A stretch of 33,913 nt of DNA. It comes from Deltaproteobacteria bacterium Ga0077550 (GTDB lineage: Bacteria; Myxococcota_A; Polyangia; Nannocystales; Nannocystaceae). The stretch spans positions 1 to 33,913 of the forward strand of contig LNFB01000217.1 in the NCBI GenBank assembly GCA_001464385.1, read 5' to 3'. This document shows positions 14,807 through 21,830 of the stretch, in pieces (the first letter of the stretch is position 1; the number at the start of each line of letters is the position of its first letter). Below the pieces are notes generated by a model. It made no database searches and was not told where the DNA came from. It saw only the letters and a program-made list of their open reading frames with translations. Position numbers and translations under genes: made by a program.

Positions 14807-16753
14807 TCACTTCCCGGTCGGCGGGACGGCCTCCACGCTCTTCGCCGCTTCCTTCGAGCGCTGCATGTACTTCGTGAACGCCGGGATGGCCACCGCCGCC
14901 ATCACGCCCACCGCTGCGATCGCCCCCGGCCCGCCGGTGCCCGAGACCGTACCGGCGCGCACGCGGTACGCCTCGATCCGTGGCGAGCTCGGATACGCGG
15001 ACACCAGCGCGCCGTAGGCCGTCGCGGCGTCGCGCTTGCCCGTCATCACGTCGAACCTCGCCTGCTGGGCCGCGCGGCCCTCGTCGGTGACGGCGTCGCC
15101 GAAGCCGCGTAGCGCGAAGTGGAAGACGGCCCCGTCGGCGCCGCTCGTGGTCCACATCGACATCGAGGACAGCGGGGCGATCGCGGCGAAGGTGGCCCCG
15201 ACCGCGTCGGCCGGGGTGACCTTCGCGTCGGCCCCGACCGCGCTGCCGATCGCGGTCTGCAGCTGCTCGCGGACGCCCGGCGAGTGGAGTCCGTCGAGCT
15301 CGAGGTGCATCGCCATCGACGCGCGGCCGTCGCGGAGATCGCCGGCGAGCCCGGCCGGCAGCGCGGCCAACAGTGCGGCGGACGGCTCGCCGCCGCTGGC
15401 CTTGGCGACGTCGGGGATCACGGCCGTGCCGGTGCCCACGCCGATCGCGGCCCACTGCTTGGTCACGAACACGGTGACCTCCGGCTGCAGCCCGAGCTGA
15501 TCGCGGAGCTTCGCCAGCTCGGCGGACGGCTCGAGCTTCGCGCGGAGCACCTGCACCTTGCCGCCGCTGCCGTCGTCGGCGTCCTCGATCACGACCTCGA
15601 GCTTCGAGCCGTCGGGGAGTTGCTTGGGGATCTGGTCCTTCGCGAGCGCCGCCATCGGGATGAGGCCCTGGATCGGCGTCGCGTCGGTGAGGCCCACGAG
15701 CGTCACGAGCCCCGGCGTGGCGCCGATCCCCGACATGAGGATCTCGCCCGACAGCGCGCCGAGCATCGTCTTCACCATCCCGGGAGCGCCGGCGGCGGCC
15801 TTCGCCGTGATCGCCGGGACGTCGAGCCGCATCCACCCGAAGCTGCCGCCGGGCTGCACGACCGCGAGCGCGGCGGCGGGCCCGGGGCCGTCGACCTCGA
15901 GGAATTCCTCGATGCCGGGGGGACGCACGTCGACCTGCAGCACGCCGTCGTTGGTCCGCACCGCGAGGAGCACGGGGCCCTTGTCGTCGACGAACGAGAC
16001 GAGCACGTTGCTGGCGTCGGGCGCCGTGGCGCCGAGCCCCGCGACCAAGGTGCCGCGGTGCTTCGCGGCCTGCTTCGCCGGGGCCCACGCCGCCAGCAAC
16101 GCGGCGTCCTCGGAGCACGCGACGAAGCCCGGCGCCTCGGCGACCGCCTTGCACGTCAGCGTCACCTCCTCGGGCTTCACGGACAGCGTGCGGATGAGCT
16201 TGGGCAGCGACTCGGGGTCGTCGGCCGCGAGCGCCACGATCGCCTTGCCGTCGCCCTTGCCCGAGATCGTCACGCCGCGCTCGAGGTGCAGGCCGCTGGC
16301 CGCCAGCGCCGTCTGGACCGCGTCGAACTCGACCAGCAGCTTGCGCATGCCGGCGTCGGCGTCGGGCTTGGCCGGGTCGCGCAGCGCGTCGAGGATCCGC
16401 GACCACATGTCCTTGCCGCCCAGCGCGATGCCGGCGAAGCCGTCGATGAAGTCGTTGGGCGCGCGCACGACGACGAAGGTGTCCGCGTCGGCGCCGACGA
16501 GGTCGAGCAACGGATCGAGCGCGGCGGCCGGGGTGCTCGGCGCGGCCGCGGCCAACGGGGGTGTCGGTGCGCTCGGCGTGGCCGGCGTGCCGGGCGTCGC
16601 CGCCTTGCTCGGGGCGCCGGGTGTGCCGGGCGTCGCCGGTGTGCTCGGGGTCGCGGGCGCCCCCGGGGTCGGCGCTGCCGGTGCGTCGTTCTTGCACGCG
16701 GGGCCGAGGGCGAGGGCGAAGGCGAGGGCGAGCGAGGTCGATGGGCGGGTCAC
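14807..16753 (-). CDS. Lipoprotein with Pro/Ala/Thr linker and C-terminal pilin-helix-like segment
   Basis: This 648-residue protein starts with a lipoprotein signal (LALAFALALGPAC) and an Ala/Pro/Thr/Gly linker of about 70 residues with repeated GTPATPS-like units. A long region (about 90-590) follows whose family I do not recognise; it opens GADADTFVVVRAPNDFIDGF. The last 41 residues contain GVMAAVAIPAFTKYMQRSK (616-634), which closely resembles the hydrophobic helix of type IV pilins just after their cleavage site, but here it lies at the C-terminus and lacks the prepilin peptidase signal. I chose the GTG at 16751-16753 because it places the signal peptide correctly; the frame extends upstream to 17041 through palindromic non-coding DNA. 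Convergent with the VWA gene. Function unknown; envelope location is likely. Confidence 0.82.
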   Translation of the reverse strand: MTRPSTSLALAFALALGPACKNDAPAAPTPGAPATPSTPATPGTPGAPSKAATPGTPATPSAPTPPLAAAAPSTPAAALDPLLDLVGADADTFVVVRAPNDFIDGFAGIALGGKDMWSRILDALRDPAKPDADAGMRKLLVEFDAVQTALAASGLHLERGVTISGKGDGKAIVALAADDPESLPKLIRTLSVKPEEVTLTCKAVAEAPGFVACSEDAALLAAWAPAKQAAKHRGTLVAGLGATAPDASNVLVSFVDDKGPVLLAVRTNDGVLQVDVRPPGIEEFLEVDGPGPAAALAVVQPGGSFGWMRLDVPAITAKAAAGAPGMVKTMLGALSGEILMSGIGATPGLVTLVGLTDATPIQGLIPMAALAKDQIPKQLPDGSKLEVVIEDADDGSGGKVQVLRAKLEPSAELAKLRDQLGLQPEVTVFVTKQWAAIGVGTGTAVIPDVAKASGGEPSAALLAALPAGLAGDLRDGRASMAMHLELDGLHSPGVREQLQTAIGSAVGADAKVTPADAVGATFAAIAPLSSMSMWTTSGADGAVFHFALRGFGDAVTDEGRAAQQARFDVMTGKRDAATAYGALVSAYPSSPRIEAYRVRAGTVSGTGGPGAIAAVGVMAAVAIPAFTKYMQRSKEAAKSVEAVPPTGK

Positions 16754-16810
16754 CGCCGAGGTGTACCGCAGGCGCGGGCGCTTTTGGGGAGGCGTGCCTA
16801 CCAAGCAAGT

Positions 16811-16919
16811 GGGGAAGGGCGGCCCGCCCTTCCCCTCCGTCGGGCGGAGCCCGCCGGAGTCCTCCCCATCCCTCATCGCTTCGCTCCTTGCCTTCGTCGC
16901 GGGTGAACGCTTCGCGTTC
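16811..16919. repeat. Cluster of three palindromes between rnz and the 16753 gene
   Basis: Three inverted repeats follow each other. (1) GGGGAAGGGCGG (16811-16822) and CCGCCCTTCCCC (16824-16835) around one base. (2) CTCCG-T-CGGGC (16835-16845), spacer GGA, GCCCG-C-CGGAG (16849-16859), with one mismatch. (3) GAACGC (16905-16910), TTC, GCGTTC (16914-16919). On the minus strand the third reads as a stem around GCGAAGC, a very stable mini-hairpin, ten bases after the rnz stop, so it may end the rnz transcript. The whole looks like a dispersed palindromic (REP-like) element, but I find no second copy in this window. Confidence 0.55.
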
Positions 16920-16928
16920 CTCCGCGTC

Positions 16929-17858
16929 TCAGCCCGTCGTGGGCCGCACTCGCTTGGGCATGTCGATGACGTCGAAGTCCGCGGCGGCGACGATCTCCCC
17001 GCCGAACACTGCGCGGGCCTCCTCGACGAAGGGCGCGTCACGCTCGTAGCGGCGCGAGAAGTGGGTGAGCACGAGGAGCTTCACCCCAGCGTCGTGGGCG
17101 ATCTGTCCGGCCTGGCGCGCGGTGAGGTGGCCGTGGTGCGCGGCGCGATCGGCATCGACGTCGAGGAACGTCGACTCGCACACCAGCATGTCGACGTCCT
17201 TGGCGAGGGCGAAGGCGTTGTCGCACAGCCGCGTGTCCATCACGAACGCGAACGACTGGCCGCGCCGCGGCACCGCGACGTCCTCGAGCCGGACCACCGC
17301 ATCGCCGACCACCAACGACCCCGCCTCTTGCAGCGCGCGGACCTGGGGACCGGCGACGCCGACGTCCCGCAGTCGATCGGGCAGCATCGTCCAGCCCGCG
17401 GTCTCCTCGATGCGGTAGCCCCATGCGGGCACGCCGTGATCGAGGGGCAGGGTCGACAGCCGCAGCGTCCGATCGCGCCACAGCTCGCCGGGCGCGTCGA
17501 ACGGATGGCCGCGGACCGTCGCGCGGTCGTGGTAGATCGACGCGTGGCGCAGGCGCTGGTAGTAGACCTCGCCGCTGGCCGGGTAGTGGATGTCGACCGG
17601 GTGCGGGCAGCCGTCGAGCGACAGCAGCTGCGAGATGCCGGCCAGCCCGAGGCAGTGATCGCCGTGGAAGTGCGTGATGCAGATCTTGGTGATGTCGGTC
17701 GAGGCGATCTCGGCGCGGATCAGCTGCCGCTGCGTGCCCTCGCCGGGATCGAAGAGGAAGCCCTCGCCGTCGAAGCGCAGGAGGCAGCCGTGGTGATTGC
17801 GGTGCCGGGTCGGCACCTGGCTGCCGGTGCCCAACACGGTCAAGGCGCGCGTCGACAC
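16929..17858 (-). CDS. rnz: Ribonuclease Z (tRNA 3' endonuclease)
   Basis: This 309-residue zinc-dependent endonuclease of the metallo-beta-lactamase superfamily removes 3' trailers from precursor tRNAs. The signature THFHGDH is at residues 62-68 (His63, His65, Asp67, His68). Further metal-site blocks are PLDHGVPAWGYR, FAFVMDTR and LLVLTHFSRRY, and GTGSQVPTRHRNHHG at the N-terminus matches RNase Z. The length is the usual 300-310. I chose the GTG at 17856-17858: it starts one base after the TAA of the upstream gene, so translation is probably coupled. An ATG at 17888 would overlap that gene by 29 bases and add ten residues the family lacks. Third gene of a minus-strand run. Confidence 0.95.
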   Translation of the reverse strand: MSTRALTVLGTGSQVPTRHRNHHGCLLRFDGEGFLFDPGEGTQRQLIRAEIASTDITKICITHFHGDHCLGLAGISQLLSLDGCPHPVDIHYPASGEVYYQRLRHASIYHDRATVRGHPFDAPGELWRDRTLRLSTLPLDHGVPAWGYRIEETAGWTMLPDRLRDVGVAGPQVRALQEAGSLVVGDAVVRLEDVAVPRRGQSFAFVMDTRLCDNAFALAKDVDMLVCESTFLDVDADRAAHHGHLTARQAGQIAHDAGVKLLVLTHFSRRYERDAPFVEEARAVFGGEIVAAADFDVIDMPKRVRPTTG

Positions 17859-17859
17859 C

Positions 17860-19017
17860 TTATAGGCCGACCCGCACGCCGAAGTCACGGCACGCGCCGC
17901 GCGTGCGCTTCTTCCGATCGCCGCTCAGCTGCTTGAAGCTCGACTTCGCCGCGTCGTCGAGCTTCATCTTGCACGCCGCGAGGGTCGCGAGCTCGGTGGC
18001 CTCGGGCGTCGGCTCCTTGAAGCGGCTCTTGTTGGCGTACTTGTACGTGTCCTTCGCGTTCCCGGCCTTCCACGCGAGCCGAGCCTTCTCGAGGTTCTCG
18101 GCCGCGGTCATCGGCGGCTCGGCGCTCGAGGTGCCCGAGCCGCTCGCGGCGTCGGTGCGCGAGCTGGGGCGCGACGCAGGCTTGGTGGTGCTCGCCGGGA
18201 TCGCGGCGTCGTTCGGCATCGGGGCGGCGCCCGCGGCCGGCTCGACGGTCGGCTCGTCGTCGGCCGGCGCGGCACCGGTCGGTGCTGCCTCGGTCGGCGC
18301 GGGCGCTGCGTCGGTGGGCGCGGCCGCAGGATCGTTGGGCGCAGCTGCGGCCCCGCTCGGTGCGCCCGCGGGCTCGCCCGGCGCGTCATCGGCACCTCCT
18401 GCGGCCCCGCCATCGCCCGCGCCGCGCGGCTCGGCGATCGCGACCGTCGGCGGTGGGAGGCTGCCCCCGTCGACGCGCGCCCCGGCGATCGTCCCGCGAT
18501 CGGCCGGCGTCGCAGGGTCGCCGCTGCATCGCGCGATGAGGACGGCGACGAGGGCGGTGCCGAGGATGCCCGCGACCGCGAGCATCGTGCGGCGATCGCC
18601 GTGGTGCTGCGGAGCCGCGTGGTGGCGGGGTGCTTCGACGCGCGCCGTCGCGGCCATCGGCGCGTCGCCGATCGGCGCGGGCGCGACGTGGGGCGTCGCC
18701 GCCTCGACGGCCCTCGGCCCCTCGGCGTCGGGGGCATCGACGAGCTCTGCGGCGTCGACGAGCTCTGCGGCCTCGACGAACTCCGCGGCGTCGACGAGCT
18801 CTGCCGCCTCGACGAGCTGCGCCGCGTCGGCACGCGCGGCCGCGTCGGCGTTCCCGGGCGCCGGTGGCGGGGCCGCCTCCGCCTCGATCAACCAGTCGTC
18901 CGGCAACGTCGTCACCGCCGCGGGCAGCTCGGCCTCGGCGGCCGCCCGGTCGGCGTCGTCGGTCCCGAAGGACGGTGCCGCGCGGCCGACGACAGGGGGA
19001 GGGGGGAGCTTCGCCAT
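17860..19017 (-). CDS. Ala/Pro-rich single-span membrane protein with short helical C-terminal domain
   Basis: This 385-residue protein has no N-terminal signal. Its first 140 residues are Ala/Asp/Glu-rich and include five copies of a six-residue unit (AELVDA and variants) encoded by an 18-base tandem repeat. A transmembrane helix follows (MLAVAGILGTALVAVLIARC, about 144-163), then some 130 residues of Ala/Pro/Thr/Asp linker (PTEAAPTGAAPADDEPT). The C-terminal 80 residues (AENLEKARLAWKAGNAKDTYKYANKSR) look like a small TPR-like helical domain with two cysteines. Such tails occur in myxobacterial membrane proteins, including some kinases. Its stop is one base from the rnz start and the upstream gene ends 36 bases before its ATG, so it is the middle of an operon. 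Function unknown. Confidence 0.82.
   Translation of the reverse strand: MAKLPPPPVVGRAAPSFGTDDADRAAAEAELPAAVTTLPDDWLIEAEAAPPPAPGNADAAARADAAQLVEAAELVDAAEFVEAAELVDAAELVDAPDAEGPRAVEAATPHVAPAPIGDAPMAATARVEAPRHHAAPQHHGDRRTMLAVAGILGTALVAVLIARCSGDPATPADRGTIAGARVDGGSLPPPTVAIAEPRGAGDGGAAGGADDAPGEPAGAPSGAAAAPNDPAAAPTDAAPAPTEAAPTGAAPADDEPTVEPAAGAAPMPNDAAIPASTTKPASRPSSRTDAASGSGTSSAEPPMTAAENLEKARLAWKAGNAKDTYKYANKSRFKEPTPEATELATLAACKMKLDDAAKSSFKQLSGDRKKRTRGACRDFGVRVGL
18736..18825. repeat. 18-bp tandem repeat (five copies) inside a coding region
   Basis: Five imperfect copies of an 18-base unit (consensus GTCGACGAGCTCTGCGGC on the plus strand) stand head to tail. On the minus strand each encodes a six-residue unit Ala-Ala-Glu-Leu-Val-Asp. 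Copies 1, 2 and 4 are nearly identical, while 3 and 5 differ at a few positions, mostly third codon positions. The unit is a multiple of three, so copy-number change would not shift the frame. Confidence 0.85.
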
Positions 19018-19053
19018 GGCGACAGCGTAGCGCAGCTCATCGCGAAGCGGTGA

Positions 19054-19899
19054 TCAGCCGCTGCCGGGGATCCGGCCCTTGCACTTGTGTACGATCGACC
19101 CGAAGTTGCTGCGGAGCAGCGTGTCGAGCTGCTTGGGATCGGTGAGCGACTTGGTCCACGGCTGCTCCAGCTCGCCCTCGCGGTAGATCGCGAACGCGCG
19201 GTTGCAGTCGCCGGCGCGGCCCAGACAGCTCGCGGCGGTGTAGTGACCGTGGGTCTTGGCGGTCGTGACCTGGGAATCCTCGTCGTCCTTGGGCTTGACC
19301 CGATCGCGGGTGCGGACCACGGCGTTCCACGCGTCGCTGCAGGCGCGGATGCCGATGTTGCCCTGGTAGGCGCCCTTTTGCAGGGTCGTGAGCGCCCGCA
19401 GCAGCTCGCCGCGATCGTCGAGCGGTCCAGTGCAGTACATCGACGCCAGGGCCTCGACCGAGCGCTCGATCTGCTCGACGAGCATCTGCCCGGTCTCCTC
19501 GAAGTACTTGCTCATCAGCGCCTTGCCGGCCTCGCACTTGCCGGCGAGCATCGAGCACTGGGCGCGGTGCATGATCGCCCAGCGGGTCGCGCCGGGATCG
19601 AGCTTCACGAGCTGGTCGACGTCGGCCAGGCAGGTGCCATCGCGCTTGGCGAGCTTGCGCGCGATGGTGTCGGAGATCTCGGCGATCGCCTCGCGCGAGG
19701 CCCCAGCGCCTGCAGCGGGGGTCGTCGCGACGGACGGCGTCGTCGCAGGCGTACCGTCGGCGCACGAGCACTTGCAGTCGCACGGGGGGCAGGTCGGCGG
19801 CGCCCGGCTGGGGCCCGGGGGGCGATCGCAGGCCCGCGACGCCGCGATGCCCAGGAGAACGACGCCCGCACCCACCCACCGCCCAACGACCGATGACAT
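19054..19899 (-). CDS. Putative Cys-rich lipoprotein, unknown function
   Basis: This 281-residue protein has a signal-like N-terminus (GAGVVLLGIAASRAC) with a possible lipobox SRAC that is not ideal. A Cys cluster follows (CPPCDCKCSC), then a Thr/Ala linker and a helical domain with about eight cysteines (GTCLADV, AQCSMLAGKCEAG, MYCTGP, RACSDAW, SCLGRAGDC). The helical part contains TPR-like phrases such as DCNRAFAIYREGELEQPW. The ATG at 19897-19899 directly follows an in-frame GTG that is equally possible. The next gene starts 36 bases downstream, so it probably heads or continues the operon that ends with rnz; the sensor kinase gene ends 83 bases upstream. I do not recognise the family. Confidence 0.78.
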   Translation of the reverse strand: MSSVVGRWVGAGVVLLGIAASRACDRPPGPSRAPPTCPPCDCKCSCADGTPATTPSVATTPAAGAGASREAIAEISDTIARKLAKRDGTCLADVDQLVKLDPGATRWAIMHRAQCSMLAGKCEAGKALMSKYFEETGQMLVEQIERSVEALASMYCTGPLDDRGELLRALTTLQKGAYQGNIGIRACSDAWNAVVRTRDRVKPKDDEDSQVTTAKTHGHYTAASCLGRAGDCNRAFAIYREGELEQPWTKSLTDPKQLDTLLRSNFGSIVHKCKGRIPGSG

Positions 19900-19982
19900 C
19901 ACGTCGAAGCGTCACACATCATTCGGTGCGGCACCACCCGAGAGCGTCGCGCAGCTGCGGCCGATCCGCAGCCGCGCGCGTC

Positions 19983-21695
19983 TCACGGGCGCTCGAGCCG
20001 GCGCCGCACCGCGCGGAGCAGCTGATCGGGATCGTACGGCTTGCGCAGCAGTTGGATCGACGATTGCCGCACCAGCTCGCCGACGTTGGTGTCGGCGGTG
20101 TAGCCGGACGCCAGCAGGATCCGTAGGCCCGGTCGCGTGCGGTTCAGCTCCGCGATCACCTCGTGCGCGGACAGCCCCGGCATCACGACATCGAGCAGCA
20201 CGAGATCGAACGCCTCGGTCGCGGCCGTGTCGCAGGCGGCGTGGCCGCTGTTCACCACGGCGACCGAGTACCCGGCGCCCTCGAGGATGCGCCGCGCGAC
20301 GCCAGCGACCGCGGTGTCGTCCTCGGCGACGAGGATGCTCTCGGTGCCGCCACGCACGGGCCCCTCGAGCTTGGGCCCCACGTCGGCCGCGCTGCGCTCG
20401 GAGATCGGCCAGTAGATCTTGAACGTCGTGCCGACGCCGGGCTCGCTGTAGCAGTGCAGCAGGCCGCCGTGCTGCCGCACGATGCCGTGCGCGACCGACA
20501 GCCCGAGCCCCGTCCCCGCGCGATCCTGCTTGGTGGTGAAGAACGGCTCGAACACCCGACCCACGACCTCCGGCGGCATGCCGACGCCGTCGTCGGTGAC
20601 GGTGATGAGCACGTAGCGCCCCGGCTTCGCCCACGGGTGCGTGGCCCGGAACGCGCCGTTGACCACGACGTGCTCGATCTCGATGGTGAGCCGACCGCCG
20701 TTCGGCATCGCGTCGCGGGCGTTGATCGCCAGGTTCATCAGCACCTGATCGAACTGCGTCGGGTCGGCCTCGACGTACCCGTCGTGGTGATGCGGGATGA
20801 AGTCGACCGCGATGGTCTCGGGGATCATCCGCGTCAGCAGCGGCACCAGGGCGGCGACGCGCGCGTTGGGCGAGATCGACACCACCGACAGGGGCTGCGC
20901 GCGGCTCATCGCGAGGAGCTGCTGGGTGAGCGCTTGCCCGCGGCGGGCGGCCTCGATCACCGCGTCGAGGTCGGCGTGGAGGTCCTCCTGCGTGCCGGCC
21001 TCCTTGGCCATCAACGCGCTCGACAGCACGACGGTCAGCAGGTTGTTGAAGTCGTGCGCCACGCCGCCGGCGAGCTCGCCGACGCTCTCGAGCCGCTGGA
21101 TCTGGGCGATGCGGGTCTCGAGCGCGCGACGCTCGCGATCGTTGATGCGCGACTGCTCGAGGTAGCGGATGCGGTTGGCCGCGACCGCGACCTGGTCGGA
21201 CAGCTGGACGAGGTATTCGAGCTCCTCGGCGCTCGGTGGGCGACAGCCCTCGTCGCCGAAGGTGCCGACGCCGAGGGCCCCGACCGGCTTGTCGAGCAGC
21301 ATCAGCGGCACGTTGATGATCGTGCGATTGCCGAGCAGCTCGACCATCTGTTTGTTGGTCCGCGGATCGGTGCGGGCGTCCTCGACGACGACCGGCGCGA
21401 GGCCGTCGAAGATCTCGGCGATCATCGCGTCGCCGTCGATCGGGATCGTCGCGGCGTGCTCGAAGATCTGGTCTCGCCGCTCGCTGCGGACGTCGAGGAT
21501 CCGCAGCACGCTCGAGTCCGCGGTGTCCTGCACGCCGAGCCACACGTGGGCGTAGCCGAGCTCGCGCATCGTCTCGTCGCGCGTGGCCTCGAGGAGCTCG
21601 GCGAACGAGTTGGCGCGCTGCAGCGCGCGGGCGAACTCGAGGAGGCGGCGGGGCACGGATCCAGCATCGCGGGTTTCTCCGATGCTCCGCAACAA
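19983..21695 (-). CDS. GAF domain hybrid sensor histidine kinase / response regulator
   Basis: This signalling protein of up to 570 residues has no membrane segment, so it senses in the cytoplasm. The domain order is a GAF domain (about 20-180), a dimerisation/phosphoacceptor helix with His214 in GGVAHDFNNLL, an ATPase domain (NLAINARDAMPNGG, TDDGVGM, FEPFFTTK, GTGLGLS) and a C-terminal receiver with Asp502 in LVLLDVVMPG and a later KPYD. Autophosphorylation at His214 and transfer to Asp502 follow from the family. No output domain is fused, so a separate partner is expected. The longest frame starts at a TTG; a GTG at 21656 (VPRRLLEFARAL) has GGA upstream and is a good alternative. It is divergent from the OmpA-type gene. 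Confidence 0.93.
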   Translation of the reverse strand: MLRSIGETRDAGSVPRRLLEFARALQRANSFAELLEATRDETMRELGYAHVWLGVQDTADSSVLRILDVRSERRDQIFEHAATIPIDGDAMIAEIFDGLAPVVVEDARTDPRTNKQMVELLGNRTIINVPLMLLDKPVGALGVGTFGDEGCRPPSAEELEYLVQLSDQVAVAANRIRYLEQSRINDRERRALETRIAQIQRLESVGELAGGVAHDFNNLLTVVLSSALMAKEAGTQEDLHADLDAVIEAARRGQALTQQLLAMSRAQPLSVVSISPNARVAALVPLLTRMIPETIAVDFIPHHHDGYVEADPTQFDQVLMNLAINARDAMPNGGRLTIEIEHVVVNGAFRATHPWAKPGRYVLITVTDDGVGMPPEVVGRVFEPFFTTKQDRAGTGLGLSVAHGIVRQHGGLLHCYSEPGVGTTFKIYWPISERSAADVGPKLEGPVRGGTESILVAEDDTAVAGVARRILEGAGYSVAVVNSGHAACDTAATEAFDLVLLDVVMPGLSAHEVIAELNRTRPGLRILLASGYTADTNVGELVRQSSIQLLRKPYDPDQLLRAVRRRLERP

Positions 21696-21830
21696 AGGCG
21701 TGGAGTGCGGCGAATGCTGTTCGCCCGCGCAGGGGAACGGCCGTCGAGGGACGTGGCATTCCGCCCCGCGTCACACGGGGATCGGGGCGCCTCCAACCAT
21801 CGCGGTCCCCTCGCTCGCCGCGGCGCGCCC

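Noticed and set aside
15119..17936. Plus-strand open frames across the 14807-17858 minus-strand genes
   Set aside because: They are shadows of the pilin-tailed lipoprotein and RNase Z and contain the palindromic intergenic DNA.
18736..18825. Tandem 18-bp units as a CRISPR array
   Set aside because: There are no spacers between the units, and the repeats are in frame inside a gene.
21745..21775. TGGCATTCCGCCCCGC resembling a sigma-54 promoter before the OmpA-type gene
   Set aside because: The GG to GC distance is 11, not 10, and the element is embedded in GC-rich sequence where partial matches are expected.
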